Assembly: GCA_042092935.1 (NCBI GenBank)
Contig: JBELFK010000001.1
Coordinates: 1 to 64,000 of the forward strand
Length of the DNA stretch: 64,000 nucleotides
Reading direction: 5' to 3'
DNA from: JASMHC01 sp042092935
GTDB taxonomy: Bacteria > Pseudomonadota > Alphaproteobacteria > Rhodobacterales > Rhodobacteraceae
How positions within the stretch are numbered: the first letter of the stretch is position 1; each line of letters begins with the position of its first letter. The notes beneath the pieces are model-generated. The model was not told the DNA's origin. It worked only from the letters and a program-made list of their open reading frames with translations, and did not search any database. Both the position numbers and the translations under genes were made by a program. Positions 42,726-51,330 of the stretch are shown in pieces.

Positions 42726-43307
42726 ATGGATTGGCTTGTCACGGCGGTCGCCGCCTATATCCTCGGGTCGGTCCCGTTTGGCGTCGTGATCGCGGCAATG
42801 TTTGGTCTGGGCGATATTCGCCAGATCGGGTCCGGCAATATCGGCGCGACCAATGTTTTGCGCACCGGCAACAAATTCGCCGCCTTTCTGACGCTTGTTT
42901 TGGACGCTGGCAAAGGGGCCATCGCAGTGCTTGTTGCGCGGGCCGTTTTCGGAGAAGGCGCGGCTGGGTTTGCAGGGCTATTCGCCGTACTCGGGCACCT
43001 GTTCCCGATTTTCCTGAAGTTCAAGGGTGGCAAAGGTGTCGCGACGTTCCTCGGCACGCTTTTGGCGCTGAGTTTTCCTGCCGGATTGGCCGCCTGCGCG
43101 GCTTGGTTGGTGACCGCCGCGCTGTTCCGGATTTCATCGCTGTCGGCCATCGTTGCGGTCGCTTTGGCCCCTGTATTCACCTATTATTTCTACCACCTTC
43201 ACGGAGCGCTTCTGGTCGCAGTCCTGTCGGCGGTGGTGATCGCAAAACATCACGCCAATATCCGGCGGCTGTTGAAGGGTGACGAGCCGAAAATTGGGAA
43301 GAGGTAG
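42726..43307 (+). CDS. plsY: Acyl-phosphate:glycerol-3-phosphate acyltransferase
   Basis: A 193-residue inner-membrane enzyme with five helices that acylates glycerol-3-phosphate using acyl-phosphate. GSVPFGVVIA, IGSGNIGATNVLRTG and KFKGGKGVATFLG are its three conserved active-site loops. It starts 3 bp after pyrX, and that pyrimidine/phospholipid pairing recurs in Rhodobacterales. Together with plsC at 1.4-2.2 kb it supplies phosphatidate synthesis. Confidence 0.95.
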   Translation: MDWLVTAVAAYILGSVPFGVVIAAMFGLGDIRQIGSGNIGATNVLRTGNKFAAFLTLVLDAGKGAIAVLVARAVFGEGAAGFAGLFAVLGHLFPIFLKFKGGKGVATFLGTLLALSFPAGLAACAAWLVTAALFRISSLSAIVAVALAPVFTYYFYHLHGALLVAVLSAVVIAKHHANIRRLLKGDEPKIGKR

Positions 43308-43313
43308 AAAACT

Positions 43314-43763
43314 TTGCTGAAACCTGTTGAGTTCAGACGGCTATTGGTGGCATTTTTTCTAGCGCCATTTGCTCCCGTAGTCTTGTTGCTTCCTCTCCTT
43401 GCCCTCGACTTGGTGTTTGGAACGTCACTCTGGGTCGACTATACTCTTTTTTGTATTATGGCACTGGTTACAGGCTTTGTTCCTTATATTGTTTTTGGAC
43501 TGCCGGTGATTTTTTTGTACGCCCGCAAAGCGCCGATTACCTACTACCGGGCAAGCAAGGCTGCGTTTATTTCAACACTTATACTCGTGTTCGCACTTAT
43601 CATTGTGGAATACACTAATTCGCAGGCACTTGGGTTGAGAAACATAACTATCATTCTTGGTGCGTTCTCGTTCCTGTTTTCGCAGATTTGGGCCTTAGCC
43701 GTAGTTTTCATTTATCGACGTCTAATTAATTTGGGCCCGCGAATCGCCTCCACAGGCCGATAA
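43314..43763 (+). CDS. Orphan A+T-rich membrane protein
   Basis: A 149-residue hydrophobic protein with four helices (about residues 8-32, 42-68, 80-102 and 110-135). I recognise no family. Its DNA is visibly richer in A+T and uses rarer codons (tta, ata, aga-type) than its neighbours, which suggests recent acquisition. The start is TTG at 43314 with gagg 11 bases upstream. It follows plsY by 6 bp, so it may be carried on the pyr transcript. It lies tail to tail with the gshA-type gene. Confidence 0.68.
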   Translation: MLKPVEFRRLLVAFFLAPFAPVVLLLPLLALDLVFGTSLWVDYTLFCIMALVTGFVPYIVFGLPVIFLYARKAPITYYRASKAAFISTLILVFALIIVEYTNSQALGLRNITIILGAFSFLFSQIWALAVVFIYRRLINLGPRIASTGR

Positions 43764-43774
43764 ATATGTCAATA

Positions 43775-45145
43775 TCAGTAACTGAACGCCCCATATATCT
43801 TGCTGAGATCACCGCCCCATTCGCCGTTGTAGCACTCGATCAACTCGTCCGCAGGGGTTTTGCCTGACTCAAGGCTTTCCTTGAGTGCGTTCAGGAAATG
43901 CGTCTCATCCGGCACCAATCCACCGGCACCGGGCATGGCGCGGGCTTTGAGGCCTTGTTCAGCGATAGCGACCGTTTCTCGGGCGATGTCCATCATTTTG
44001 ATGCCGTTTACCTCGGCCTGAAGACCGTCCTTGGCAGCCGCCGCCCGAAGGGCCTCGCGGGTTTCGGCGTCCCATCCTTTGTAAAGGTCGCTGGCGGCAT
44101 CTAGCGCACCTTGGTCGTAGCAGAGACCCACCCAGAAGGCGGGCAATGCACAGAGACGACGCCACGGGCCTCCGTCAGCGCCGCGCATTTCGAGGAATTG
44201 CTTGATCCGTGCTTCGGGGAAAATCGTCGTCAGGTGGTCGGCCCAGTCCGAAAGGGTTGGCATTTCGCCCGGCAGGGCTGGCAGTTGCCCTTTCAGGAAA
44301 TCGCGGAAGGATTGGCCAAGCGCATTGTGATATACCCCGTCGCGATAGACGAAATACATCGGCACATCGAGCGCATATTCGACCCAGGATTCAAAGCCGA
44401 AACCGTCTTCAAACACAAATGGCAACATGCCGGTCCGGTCGGCGTCAAGGTCGCGCCAAACGCGGCTGCGCCAGCTTTTGTGACCGTTGGGCTTGCCCTC
44501 AAGGAACGGTGAGTTGGCGAACAGCGCGGTGGCCACGGGTTGCAGAGCCAGCGCGGTGCGGAATTTCTGAACCATGTCGGCCTCGGACCCGAAGTCGAGG
44601 TTCACCTGCACGGTGCAGGTGCGATACATCATGGTTTTGCCCATGGTGCCGACCCGGTCCATATAGTCGGTCATCAGCTTGTAGCGCCCTTTTGGCATCA
44701 CAGGCATGTCTTCGTGTTTCCAGATCGGCGCAGCTCCGAGACCAATAAACCCGACCCCGATTTCATCTGCAATGTGCTTCACGTCGCGCAAATGGACGTT
44801 CACCTCGTCACAGGTCTGGTGAATCGTTTCCAGTGGAGCGCCCGACAATTCAAGCTGGCCGCCAGGCTCAAGCGAGACATTTGCCCCGTCCTTGGTCAAG
44901 CCGATCAGTTTGCCCGCTTCGGTCAGAGGCGCCCATCCGTGACGGTCGCGAAGACCCTCAAGCATGGCGAGGATCGACTTTTCGCCCTCGTATGGCAGGG
45001 GTTTATGGGTGTCTTTACAGTAGCCGAACTTTTCATGCTCGGTGCCGATACGCCAGTCTTCCTTAGGTTTGCAGCCCGACGAGAGGTACTCGGCAAGCTG
45101 GTCGTGGCTTTCGATCGGTCCGCCACCGCTCTGAGGAATGGACAT
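43775..45145 (-). CDS. gshA: Glutamate-cysteine ligase (plant/alphaproteobacterial type)
   Basis: A 456-residue enzyme ligating glutamate and cysteine for glutathione synthesis, of the plant/alphaproteobacterial class rather than the E. coli class. WRIGTEHEKFGY (31-42), NVSLEPGGQLELSGAP and YRTCTVQVNLDF are the conserved substrate-binding blocks. The full length is typical. The spacer 43764-43774 to the convergent orphan is only 11 bp. Confidence 0.95.
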   Translation of the reverse strand: MSIPQSGGGPIESHDQLAEYLSSGCKPKEDWRIGTEHEKFGYCKDTHKPLPYEGEKSILAMLEGLRDRHGWAPLTEAGKLIGLTKDGANVSLEPGGQLELSGAPLETIHQTCDEVNVHLRDVKHIADEIGVGFIGLGAAPIWKHEDMPVMPKGRYKLMTDYMDRVGTMGKTMMYRTCTVQVNLDFGSEADMVQKFRTALALQPVATALFANSPFLEGKPNGHKSWRSRVWRDLDADRTGMLPFVFEDGFGFESWVEYALDVPMYFVYRDGVYHNALGQSFRDFLKGQLPALPGEMPTLSDWADHLTTIFPEARIKQFLEMRGADGGPWRRLCALPAFWVGLCYDQGALDAASDLYKGWDAETREALRAAAAKDGLQAEVNGIKMMDIARETVAIAEQGLKARAMPGAGGLVPDETHFLNALKESLESGKTPADELIECYNGEWGGDLSKIYGAFSY

Positions 45146-45202
45146 TGGCTGCTCCTGCGTCGTGTTGTCTGGGTTAACTCGTGGGGTGAATTGAAACCGG
45201 TG

Positions 45203-45733
45203 TCAATGCAGCCGCGTCAGGTTTTCCGGCGCTTTCAGACGCTGCCAGATCACGATCAGGTGTCCGTTGTTCCGCTCGAGCGCGGCAAGCATTTCGCCGG
45301 TTTGCAATCCCGGCAGGGCTGCGAAGACGTCAAACAGCTTGTCAGTGCCCTCGGCGTTGAGGGGTATCTGTACGTCTGCCTGACCCAATTGGGACAAAAC
45401 CCACCGGGGCGGGTCTTGCGCGTAATCGAGGCTGAGGCTGTCCAGATCCGACATCGCCACGACGCCGCCGTCAAAGGGGGCAAGATAGGTGATCTGGCCT
45501 TCTTTGGTCGACACCACACCAACCCCGCCTTGTTCGGTCTTGAAACGAAGGCGCTGAACGCCCGACCAGGCAAAGCCGGCTGCAACGATCACCAAAAGCC
45601 AGCCGATCCAAACCATCAGGCCAAAGGTGCTCAAGGCCCAATACAGCCCGACGGCCCCGACGAACCCTGCGACGATGAGATCGCGATAGCGGGTCAGAAA
45701 CTGGCGGGCCTCGGGTCTTAGAAAATCACTCAT
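45203..45733 (-). CDS. Conserved two-helix membrane protein
   Basis: A 176-residue protein with two adjacent helices (about residues 20-38 and 42-58) and a C-terminal cytoplasmic domain (ITYLAPFDGGVVAMSDLDSLSLDY onward). It is a conserved hypothetical of Rhodobacterales; no function known. The ATG at 45733 lies within the end of the GNAT gene (8-bp overlap), so the two are coupled. It precedes the gshA-type gene by 57 bp on the same strand. Confidence 0.78.
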   Translation of the reverse strand: MSDFLRPEARQFLTRYRDLIVAGFVGAVGLYWALSTFGLMVWIGWLLVIVAAGFAWSGVQRLRFKTEQGGVGVVSTKEGQITYLAPFDGGVVAMSDLDSLSLDYAQDPPRWVLSQLGQADVQIPLNAEGTDKLFDVFAALPGLQTGEMLAALERNNGHLIVIWQRLKAPENLTRLH

Positions 45734-46562
45734 AGATGCGTTGCTTTCCGTCAAACAGACATAGCGTCCACTGACCGATATAGGTGAACCCGATCGCCTG
45801 ATAAGCCCTTGACGCGTTTTGATTGGCTGAAAACAGCGTTGCGCGCCGGATGCCTTGGGCCTTGGCCTGTAGTAAATGCAGGGCCACGGCGCGGCGGGCA
45901 TGGCCCTTGCCCCTGAGGTCTGGCGGTGTGTAGACGCCGCCGATCTGCACGATATCCGGCAAGCGGGCGTTAAAGCCCGTCGTGCAAAGCGCGGTCCCGC
46001 TGTCCATCAGAACGACATGGCTTTGGGCGTCGCAATAGCCCGCGTATTCCTGTGGTGCAGTCTTGTTGGCGGTTTCGATCGGCACGTTCAGCACCTCGAC
46101 ATCGTAGTCGCGCCGCCAAAGGATCATCTCGTCCTTGTCGGCGGCTACAAGGGGCATGATCTCTCCGATGCCCTCAGGCACGATCAGTTGCGCGAGGTCC
46201 AACGCATACTGAGGCTCGTCGTGATCCAGCATCGTTGGCACGTCCTTCAACCCGAGCGCCGCTTGCAGCGACCGCGCTTGTTCCGCGGGGCCGATGATCC
46301 CGATCACGTCTCGGTCTGCCAGCAGGTCGGCAACACCCCTCCAATCGAGGTCGGGACATTGCGGCATCAGCATGCCTTCGCGGGTGATGCTGAGGACGCC
46401 GGTTATGTCTTTCCCATGCCTTTGCACAATGAAATTTGGCGCGCGCGGGTGGTCACCGTTCAGGCCGTGGGCGTTCAGGTTTGCCAGAGGGAACATGGAC
46501 TGATCGACGTGGCGGCGCAGAAAGGCTGTGACGTCGGGCAGATCCGCTTTGGTGGCCCACAT
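45726..46562 (-). CDS. GNAT-family N-acetyltransferase
   Basis: A 278-residue protein whose C-terminal half (about 150-275) is a GNAT domain: IGGVYTPPDLRGKGHARRAVALHLL supplies the acetyl-CoA pyrophosphate loop (R-G-K-G-x-A), and NQNASRAYQAIGFTYIG is motif B. The N-terminal half resembles the extra domain of the GNAT proteins that follow YqgE-type or mitochondrial-like clusters but is not assigned. Substrate unknown. It ends 2 bp before rsmE's 3' boundary side and shares its direction. Confidence 0.85.
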   Translation of the reverse strand: MWATKADLPDVTAFLRRHVDQSMFPLANLNAHGLNGDHPRAPNFIVQRHGKDITGVLSITREGMLMPQCPDLDWRGVADLLADRDVIGIIGPAEQARSLQAALGLKDVPTMLDHDEPQYALDLAQLIVPEGIGEIMPLVAADKDEMILWRRDYDVEVLNVPIETANKTAPQEYAGYCDAQSHVVLMDSGTALCTTGFNARLPDIVQIGGVYTPPDLRGKGHARRAVALHLLQAKAQGIRRATLFSANQNASRAYQAIGFTYIGQWTLCLFDGKQRIYE

Positions 46563-46563
46563 T

Positions 46564-47409
46564 CTACCAATCCCCGAACGCTTGCTGCCAGAGGGTCATC
46601 GCCGCAACGGCGGCGGTGTCTGCACGCAGGATGCGAGGGCCGAGGCTGACGGCGTGGGTGAAGGGCAGCGATCTGAGGCGGGTGCGTTCGGCCTCGGAAA
46701 ACCCGCCCTCGGGGCCGATGAGGATGGCCCAACTGCCTTTGGGCGAGTCCGCGCCCCGGCGATAGGTGGGGCAGCGGTCAAAATGCACGATTTCGCCGTC
46801 CCGGACATGATCCGGGACCTCTGGCTGAGGGTTGTTTCTTTGGCCGTCGGGGTCCCGGATCAAGCCCGGGACGGGAAGTGCTAGACGCGCGCCCGCTTCG
46901 GCTTCGTCGCAGAACATCAGTTTGCGATCCGCGGGCCAAGCCTCGAGCAGTTTGGACAGCTTCTGCAAGTCCGTCACCTCGGGGACATAGGTTCCGCCAC
47001 ATTGTTCTGCGGCCTCGACGGCGTGGGCTTGGAGGCGGTCCTGACGCACGCGCTCGGAATTGGTGAAATCGGTGCCGACCGGTATGATCCGCGCCGCGCC
47101 CATTTCAGCGGCCTTTTCGACGATGAAATCGGTGCGCGCCTTTTTGATTGGTGCAAAGATCAGCCAGAGGTCAGGGGGCATCCGAAGCGGCTTGGCATGC
47201 GCCAGACACGTCAGCACGCCCGCCCGTTTTCCCGCCTGCGTGATGCTGGCTGTCCACTCGCCATCGCGCCCGTTGAACAGCGCCACATCGCCACCCGCTT
47301 TCTGGCGCATCACACCAAACAGGTAGTGCGCCTGATCGCGGTCCAAAGGAACCGTTTGCCCCTGACCCAGCGGGTGATCTACATAGAGCCTGATTTTTGC
47401 TGCTTCCAT
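46564..47409 (-). CDS. rsmE: 16S rRNA (uracil-1498-N3)-methyltransferase with REP-derived insertion
   Basis: A 281-residue SPOUT methyltransferase that methylates U1498 of 16S rRNA. KKARTDFIVEKAAEMGAARIIPV, IGPEGGFSEAE (231-241) and LGPRILRADTA (256-266) are the trefoil-knot motifs. The family is about 240 long; the excess lies near residues 179-204 (PVPGLIRDPDGQ...VPDHVRDG). That segment is encoded exactly by a two-hairpin palindromic element (46798-46872) of the same type as the tlpA array, kept in frame. The start ATG is 11 bp from the divergent ubiA start. Confidence 0.93.
   Translation of the reverse strand: MEAAKIRLYVDHPLGQGQTVPLDRDQAHYLFGVMRQKAGGDVALFNGRDGEWTASITQAGKRAGVLTCLAHAKPLRMPPDLWLIFAPIKKARTDFIVEKAAEMGAARIIPVGTDFTNSERVRQDRLQAHAVEAAEQCGGTYVPEVTDLQKLSKLLEAWPADRKLMFCDEAEAGARLALPVPGLIRDPDGQRNNPQPEVPDHVRDGEIVHFDRCPTYRRGADSPKGSWAILIGPEGGFSEAERTRLRSLPFTHAVSLGPRILRADTAAVAAMTLWQQAFGDW
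46798..46872. repeat. REP-like two-hairpin element inside rsmE
   Basis: Left hairpin gtcccgg/ccgggac (46798-46818), then gggacctctggc..., then right hairpin gtcccgg/cccgggac (46852-46872). The order, the spacing and the sequence gggacctctggc match the copy at about 10720-10795. It is an insertion within the rsmE coding sequence without loss of frame. Confidence 0.8.
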
Positions 47410-47420
47410 GAGGCCACCAT

Positions 47421-48386
47421 ATGACCGACGCCGGAAACACGCCAGAGCCAGCGGGCCAGGTTTCAGACGCTGTGCGTGGAAATTGGGTTGACCATACGGC
47501 CCCCGAATGGACGCGCCCCTATCTGCGGCTCAGCCGTGCAGATCGCCCGATAGGAACATGGCTGCTGTTGCTGCCCTGTTGGTGGGGATTGTTCCTGTCT
47601 GCATTGTCGCAAAACCGCTTCGGTTGGGACGGCGCTTGGATCCTGATCGCCTGTGCTGCGGGTAGCTGGCTGATGCGAGGGGCTGGATGCACATGGAACG
47701 ACATCACCGACCGCAAGTTTGATTCGCAAGTCGAGCGCACGCGGTCTCGCCCGATCCCGTCGGGGCAGGTTTCCACGAAACAGGCTGCCGTTTGGATGGT
47801 TGCCCAAGCGTTGATTGCTTTCCTCATTTTGTTGACGCTCAATATCAACGCGATCCTGCTGGGCTTCCTGTCTTTGGTGCCGGTGGCGATTTATCCTTTT
47901 GCCAAGCGCTACACCTATTGGCCGCAAGCCTTCCTTGGCATCGCTTTCAACTGGGGCGCGCTGCTGGCGTGGACCGCGCATAGCGGGTCTCTTGGATGGC
48001 CGGCTGTTGTGCTTTATCTTTCCGGTCTGGCCTGGACGTTGTTTTATGACACGATCTACGCCCATCAGGACAAAGAGGACGACGTCATGATTGGCGTCAA
48101 ATCGACGGCCTTGTTGTTTGGCGCTGAAACCCCGAAATGGATGAGGCGGTTTTTGGTCGCCACCCTGTTGCTGATGCTTACCGCAATTTTATTGGCCACA
48201 TCCGAGCGCAACCTGTTGTCGCTGGTCGTGGCTGTTGGCGGGGCCTGGGCCTTTGGCTGGCATTTGGTCTGGCAGCTTCAAAAACTCGACATCGACGATT
48301 CCGACGGGCTTTTGGCGTTATTTCGCGCAAACAGGAATGCGGGTCTGATCCCGGTGTTGTTTTTTCTGGTCGCATTGTTCATTTGA
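47421..48386 (+). CDS. ubiA: 4-hydroxybenzoate polyprenyltransferase
   Basis: A 321-residue membrane prenyltransferase attaching the polyprenyl chain to 4-hydroxybenzoate in ubiquinone synthesis. Eight to nine helices; the two aspartate motifs are NDITDRKFD (near 94-102) and DTIYAHQD (near 212-219). gagg at 47410-47413 serves as its Shine-Dalgarno within the 11-bp spacer to rsmE. It would use the product of the polyprenyl synthase at 18 kb. Confidence 0.95.
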   Translation: MTDAGNTPEPAGQVSDAVRGNWVDHTAPEWTRPYLRLSRADRPIGTWLLLLPCWWGLFLSALSQNRFGWDGAWILIACAAGSWLMRGAGCTWNDITDRKFDSQVERTRSRPIPSGQVSTKQAAVWMVAQALIAFLILLTLNINAILLGFLSLVPVAIYPFAKRYTYWPQAFLGIAFNWGALLAWTAHSGSLGWPAVVLYLSGLAWTLFYDTIYAHQDKEDDVMIGVKSTALLFGAETPKWMRRFLVATLLLMLTAILLATSERNLLSLVVAVGGAWAFGWHLVWQLQKLDIDDSDGLLALFRANRNAGLIPVLFFLVALFI

Positions 48387-48445
48387 TTGATCCGCTCGGG
48401 CGGACGACCTAATAAAGACCCACACTCTCGGAGACTGTCCCCTTT

Positions 48446-50299
48446 ATGAGGCTACCTGCCGCCATTCTCGTATTGCTTTTCATGCTGGCTGGTGCCGGTC
48501 TGAGCTATGTTGGCGCGATGGTTTCGGTGAATGTGGTTGAGGACAGTTCGGAAATTGGCGTGCGCAGGGCGCTTGACGCAAACGCGCTCGATTGGGCCGA
48601 AGTTCAGGCCGACGGGTTGCAAGTGTTGTTGACAGGCACCGCCCCGACCGAGGCGTTGCGCTTCAAGGCGCTTTCGACCGCCGGGGGCGTTGTCGACGCG
48701 GCCCGCGTCGTTGACGGGCTGGATGTGCAAGCAGGCAAGGCGCTTAAGGCCCCCAAGTTTTCGATTGAGATTTTGCGCAACGACAGCGGTGTGTCGCTGA
48801 TCGGTTTGGTCCCGAGCGCCACCGACAAGGCCGCATTGATCGCGGCGTTTGAGGCGGCGACCGATGGGGCAAATGTCGCGGACCTGCTGGAGAGCGCCGA
48901 TTACCCCGCCCCTGCCGGATGGGACAAGGCCCTAGAATTTGCAATCACATCGGCGGGCATTCTCAAACGCTCAAAAATTTCGATGTCGGCGGATTTGATC
49001 GATGTGTCCGCCGTGACCGACAGCGCCGAGGAAAAAGCCGAGGTTGAAGCGGCGTTGTTTGAGCATTTGCCAACCGGTCTGGGCGTCGATCTTGACGTTT
49101 CAGCCCCTCGGCCCGTTATCACGCCCTTCACGCTGCGCTTCGTGGTCGATGAAAACGGGGCGCGGTTTGATGCCTGTTCGGCGGATGACGCCGCCGCCGT
49201 CTCGATGATCGAAACCGCGGCAAAAACTGCGGGGTTGCTGGGCGAGGTGGACTGCACAATCGGTCTCGGGGTTCCGTCGCCAAGCTGGGGCGAAGCCGCG
49301 TCTCAGGCGATTGTGGGACTTGGCGAGATTGGCGCCGGTTCGGTGACCCTGTCCGATGTTGACGTTCACCTGATCGCTTTTGACACGGTCCCGCAGGACG
49401 TTTTTGACACAGTTGTCGGAGAGCTTGAGAACAGCCTGCCCGACCTGTTCTCGCTACACCCCGAGCTTTTGAAAAAGGAAGACGTTCGGGATCTCGGACC
49501 GCCGGAATTTACGGCGACACTTAGCCCCGAGGGTCAGGTGCAGCTTCGCGGCAGGTTGCCCGACAATCGCAGTCGCGATGCCGTTGAAAGCTACGCGAAG
49601 GCGCAATTCGCAAGCAGCCAAACCTACATGGCCGCGCGGCTTGACCCGACCCTGCCGGCGGGGTGGTCTATTCGCACGATGATCGCGCTTGAGGCTTTGG
49701 CGATGTTGAACAGCGGGTCGGTTGTGGTTGAACCCGACGCCATCACGTTGAGCGGGCGGACCGGTGACAAAGAGGCGAAGTTCAACATCTCTCGCTTGTT
49801 GTCCGAGCAGCTCGGACAGGGCGAAAGTTTGGATCTGGATGTAACCTATCTTGAGACGCTAGATCCCAGCACCCTGATCCCCACACCCGAGGAATGCCTG
49901 AACGACATTCGCGCCGCGGCGGCGGAAAACAAGATCAGGTTTGAACCCAGCTCGGCGACGATCAAGCCCGAAGCGCAACCGACGATGGACCGGATCGCGG
50001 AAATCCTTTTGACCTGCGGGCCAATCCGACTTGAAATTCAAGGCTACACAGACAGTCAGGGGCGCGAGTCGATGAACCTGACGCTGTCGCAATCACGGGC
50101 GGAAGCCGTGATCGAAGAACTGATGAACCGGCGTATTCTCGTATCGAATGTGATTGCAACGGGCTATGGTGAAGTGCGGCCGATCGCAGACAACGGAACC
50201 GAGGAAGGCCGCGAGGCCAACAGACGGATCGAATTCCACCTGTATGATCCCGCGAATATCGCGACGCCTGAAGACACTGAGGGAGAAAGCAATGAGTAG
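48446..50299 (+). CDS. OmpA-family protein with BON-like repeats
   Basis: A 617-residue exported protein: signal-anchor MRLPAAILVLLFMLAGAGLS, a middle region with several BON-like units (about 40-440, e.g. LQVLLTGTAPTEALRF and LRGRLPDNRSRD), and a C-terminal OmpA peptidoglycan-binding domain (about 490-600: FEPSSATIKPEAQPTMDRIAEIL, LEIQGYTDSQGRESMNLTLSQSRAEAV). It probably tethers envelope layers. The stop overlaps the following small gene by 8 bp. Confidence 0.9.
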   Translation: MRLPAAILVLLFMLAGAGLSYVGAMVSVNVVEDSSEIGVRRALDANALDWAEVQADGLQVLLTGTAPTEALRFKALSTAGGVVDAARVVDGLDVQAGKALKAPKFSIEILRNDSGVSLIGLVPSATDKAALIAAFEAATDGANVADLLESADYPAPAGWDKALEFAITSAGILKRSKISMSADLIDVSAVTDSAEEKAEVEAALFEHLPTGLGVDLDVSAPRPVITPFTLRFVVDENGARFDACSADDAAAVSMIETAAKTAGLLGEVDCTIGLGVPSPSWGEAASQAIVGLGEIGAGSVTLSDVDVHLIAFDTVPQDVFDTVVGELENSLPDLFSLHPELLKKEDVRDLGPPEFTATLSPEGQVQLRGRLPDNRSRDAVESYAKAQFASSQTYMAARLDPTLPAGWSIRTMIALEALAMLNSGSVVVEPDAITLSGRTGDKEAKFNISRLLSEQLGQGESLDLDVTYLETLDPSTLIPTPEECLNDIRAAAAENKIRFEPSSATIKPEAQPTMDRIAEILLTCGPIRLEIQGYTDSQGRESMNLTLSQSRAEAVIEELMNRRILVSNVIATGYGEVRPIADNGTEEGREANRRIEFHLYDPANIATPEDTEGESNE

Positions 50300-50621
50300 A
50301 TCGGAATTCATCATTGCCACGGCGATCGTTCTGTTTGTGGCCTTTTTGGTCGGATGGTTCGCGCATTGGCTGGTGCATCGGTTCACCCGCGTCAATCAGG
50401 CCGACTTTGGCGAATTGGACAAGATGGCAAAAGAACTGCACGAGGCCGAGGAGCTGCGCGACCAAACCATCGCGAGCTACGGCGAAAAAGAAGCGGAACT
50501 CGCCAATCAACTCAGCCAGACCCAAGCCGAACTGGCCGCGGCGATGGAGGGGCTGCGCGTGGCGCGGGGTGAGACCGAGGAATTGCGCGAGTATATCGAA
50601 CGCGTCAACGCGATGGACTAA
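50292..50621 (+). CDS. Small membrane-anchored coiled-coil protein
   Basis: A 109-residue protein: one N-terminal helix (about residues 6-27) and then a continuous coiled coil rich in Glu, Ala and Gln (about 38-105). No family recognised. Translation is probably coupled to the OmpA-family gene upstream, so a joint envelope role is likely but unproven. Confidence 0.8.
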   Translation: MSRSEFIIATAIVLFVAFLVGWFAHWLVHRFTRVNQADFGELDKMAKELHEAEELRDQTIASYGEKEAELANQLSQTQAELAAAMEGLRVARGETEELREYIERVNAMD

Positions 50622-50630
50622 CGCCAGTCT

Positions 50631-51077
50631 TTAACGCCAACGCGTCAGGCTGTCTTCGTCGTCCTGCTTCGCGGCAACCCATTCAGCACCGTTCGTCAGG
50701 AATTCTTTCTTCCAGAAGGGCGCGCGGGATTTCAGGTAATCCATAAGAAACTCTGCCGCCTCAAACGCGTCTTTGCGATGACGGGCTGCGGTGGCGACCA
50801 TCATTATCTTCTCGCCGGGTGCAAGGTCTCCGAAGCGGTGAATGACCAGAACATCGCCCAATGACCAACGCGCGGTCGCCTCTGTCGCGATCTTGGTCAA
50901 CGCCTTTTCCGTCATGCCGGGATAATGCTCAATCGTCATTTTTTGCAGCGTGCCGTCAGGCGTATCCCGCACGATGCCGGTGAAGGTTACGATGGCCCCC
51001 TGATCCTTGTGGCCTTGCGCAAACGCGGCTGCTTCATCACCAAGATCAAACGGCGCGGATTGAACGGCGATCTTCAT
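50631..51077 (-). CDS. moaE: Molybdopterin synthase catalytic subunit
   Basis: A 148-residue MoaE, which with MoaD converts precursor Z (cPMP) to molybdopterin. GAIVTFTGIVRDT, MTIEHYPGMTE, VIHRFGDLAPGE and RHRKDAFEAAEFLMDYLKSRAPFWKKE are the conserved blocks, including the catalytic lysine. It begins 2 bp after moaD. Confidence 0.96.
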   Translation of the reverse strand: MKIAVQSAPFDLGDEAAAFAQGHKDQGAIVTFTGIVRDTPDGTLQKMTIEHYPGMTEKALTKIATEATARWSLGDVLVIHRFGDLAPGEKIMMVATAARHRKDAFEAAEFLMDYLKSRAPFWKKEFLTNGAEWVAAKQDDEDSLTRWR

Positions 51078-51079
51078 GG

Positions 51080-51328
51080 CTAACCACCGGTCATGGGTGG
51101 GAAAAACGCAACTTCGCGGGCGCCTTTGATGCTTGCGTCAAAATCGGTGAGGTCTTGGTCAACTGCAACCCGCAGCGCCGAGACATCGGCAAAGGCGGCG
51201 GCATAACGGTCCTCACGTGCTGAAAGCTCGGCCACAAGCTCAGCGACGGTTGTAGCGGTCGTCTCAACCGTTTCTTTAGGAAGACCGATGCGTTCGCGCA
51301 CCCATGCGAAATAGAGGACGTTCACCAT
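51080..51328 (-). CDS. moaD: Molybdopterin synthase sulfur carrier subunit
   Basis: An 82-residue ubiquitin-like protein ending in Gly-Gly (FFPPMTGG), whose terminal glycine becomes the thiocarboxylate sulfur donor for MoaE. VLYFAWVRERIG at the N-terminus is typical. The ATG at 51328 begins 2 bp after the pgsA stop; a longer frame into pgsA is rejected. Confidence 0.95.
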   Translation of the reverse strand: MVNVLYFAWVRERIGLPKETVETTATTVAELVAELSAREDRYAAAFADVSALRVAVDQDLTDFDASIKGAREVAFFPPMTGG

Positions 51329-51330
51329 GG

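Noticed and set aside
44540..45721. 393-residue plus-strand frame
   Set aside because: It is antisense to the glutamate-cysteine ligase and neighbouring genes; no domain can be recognised.
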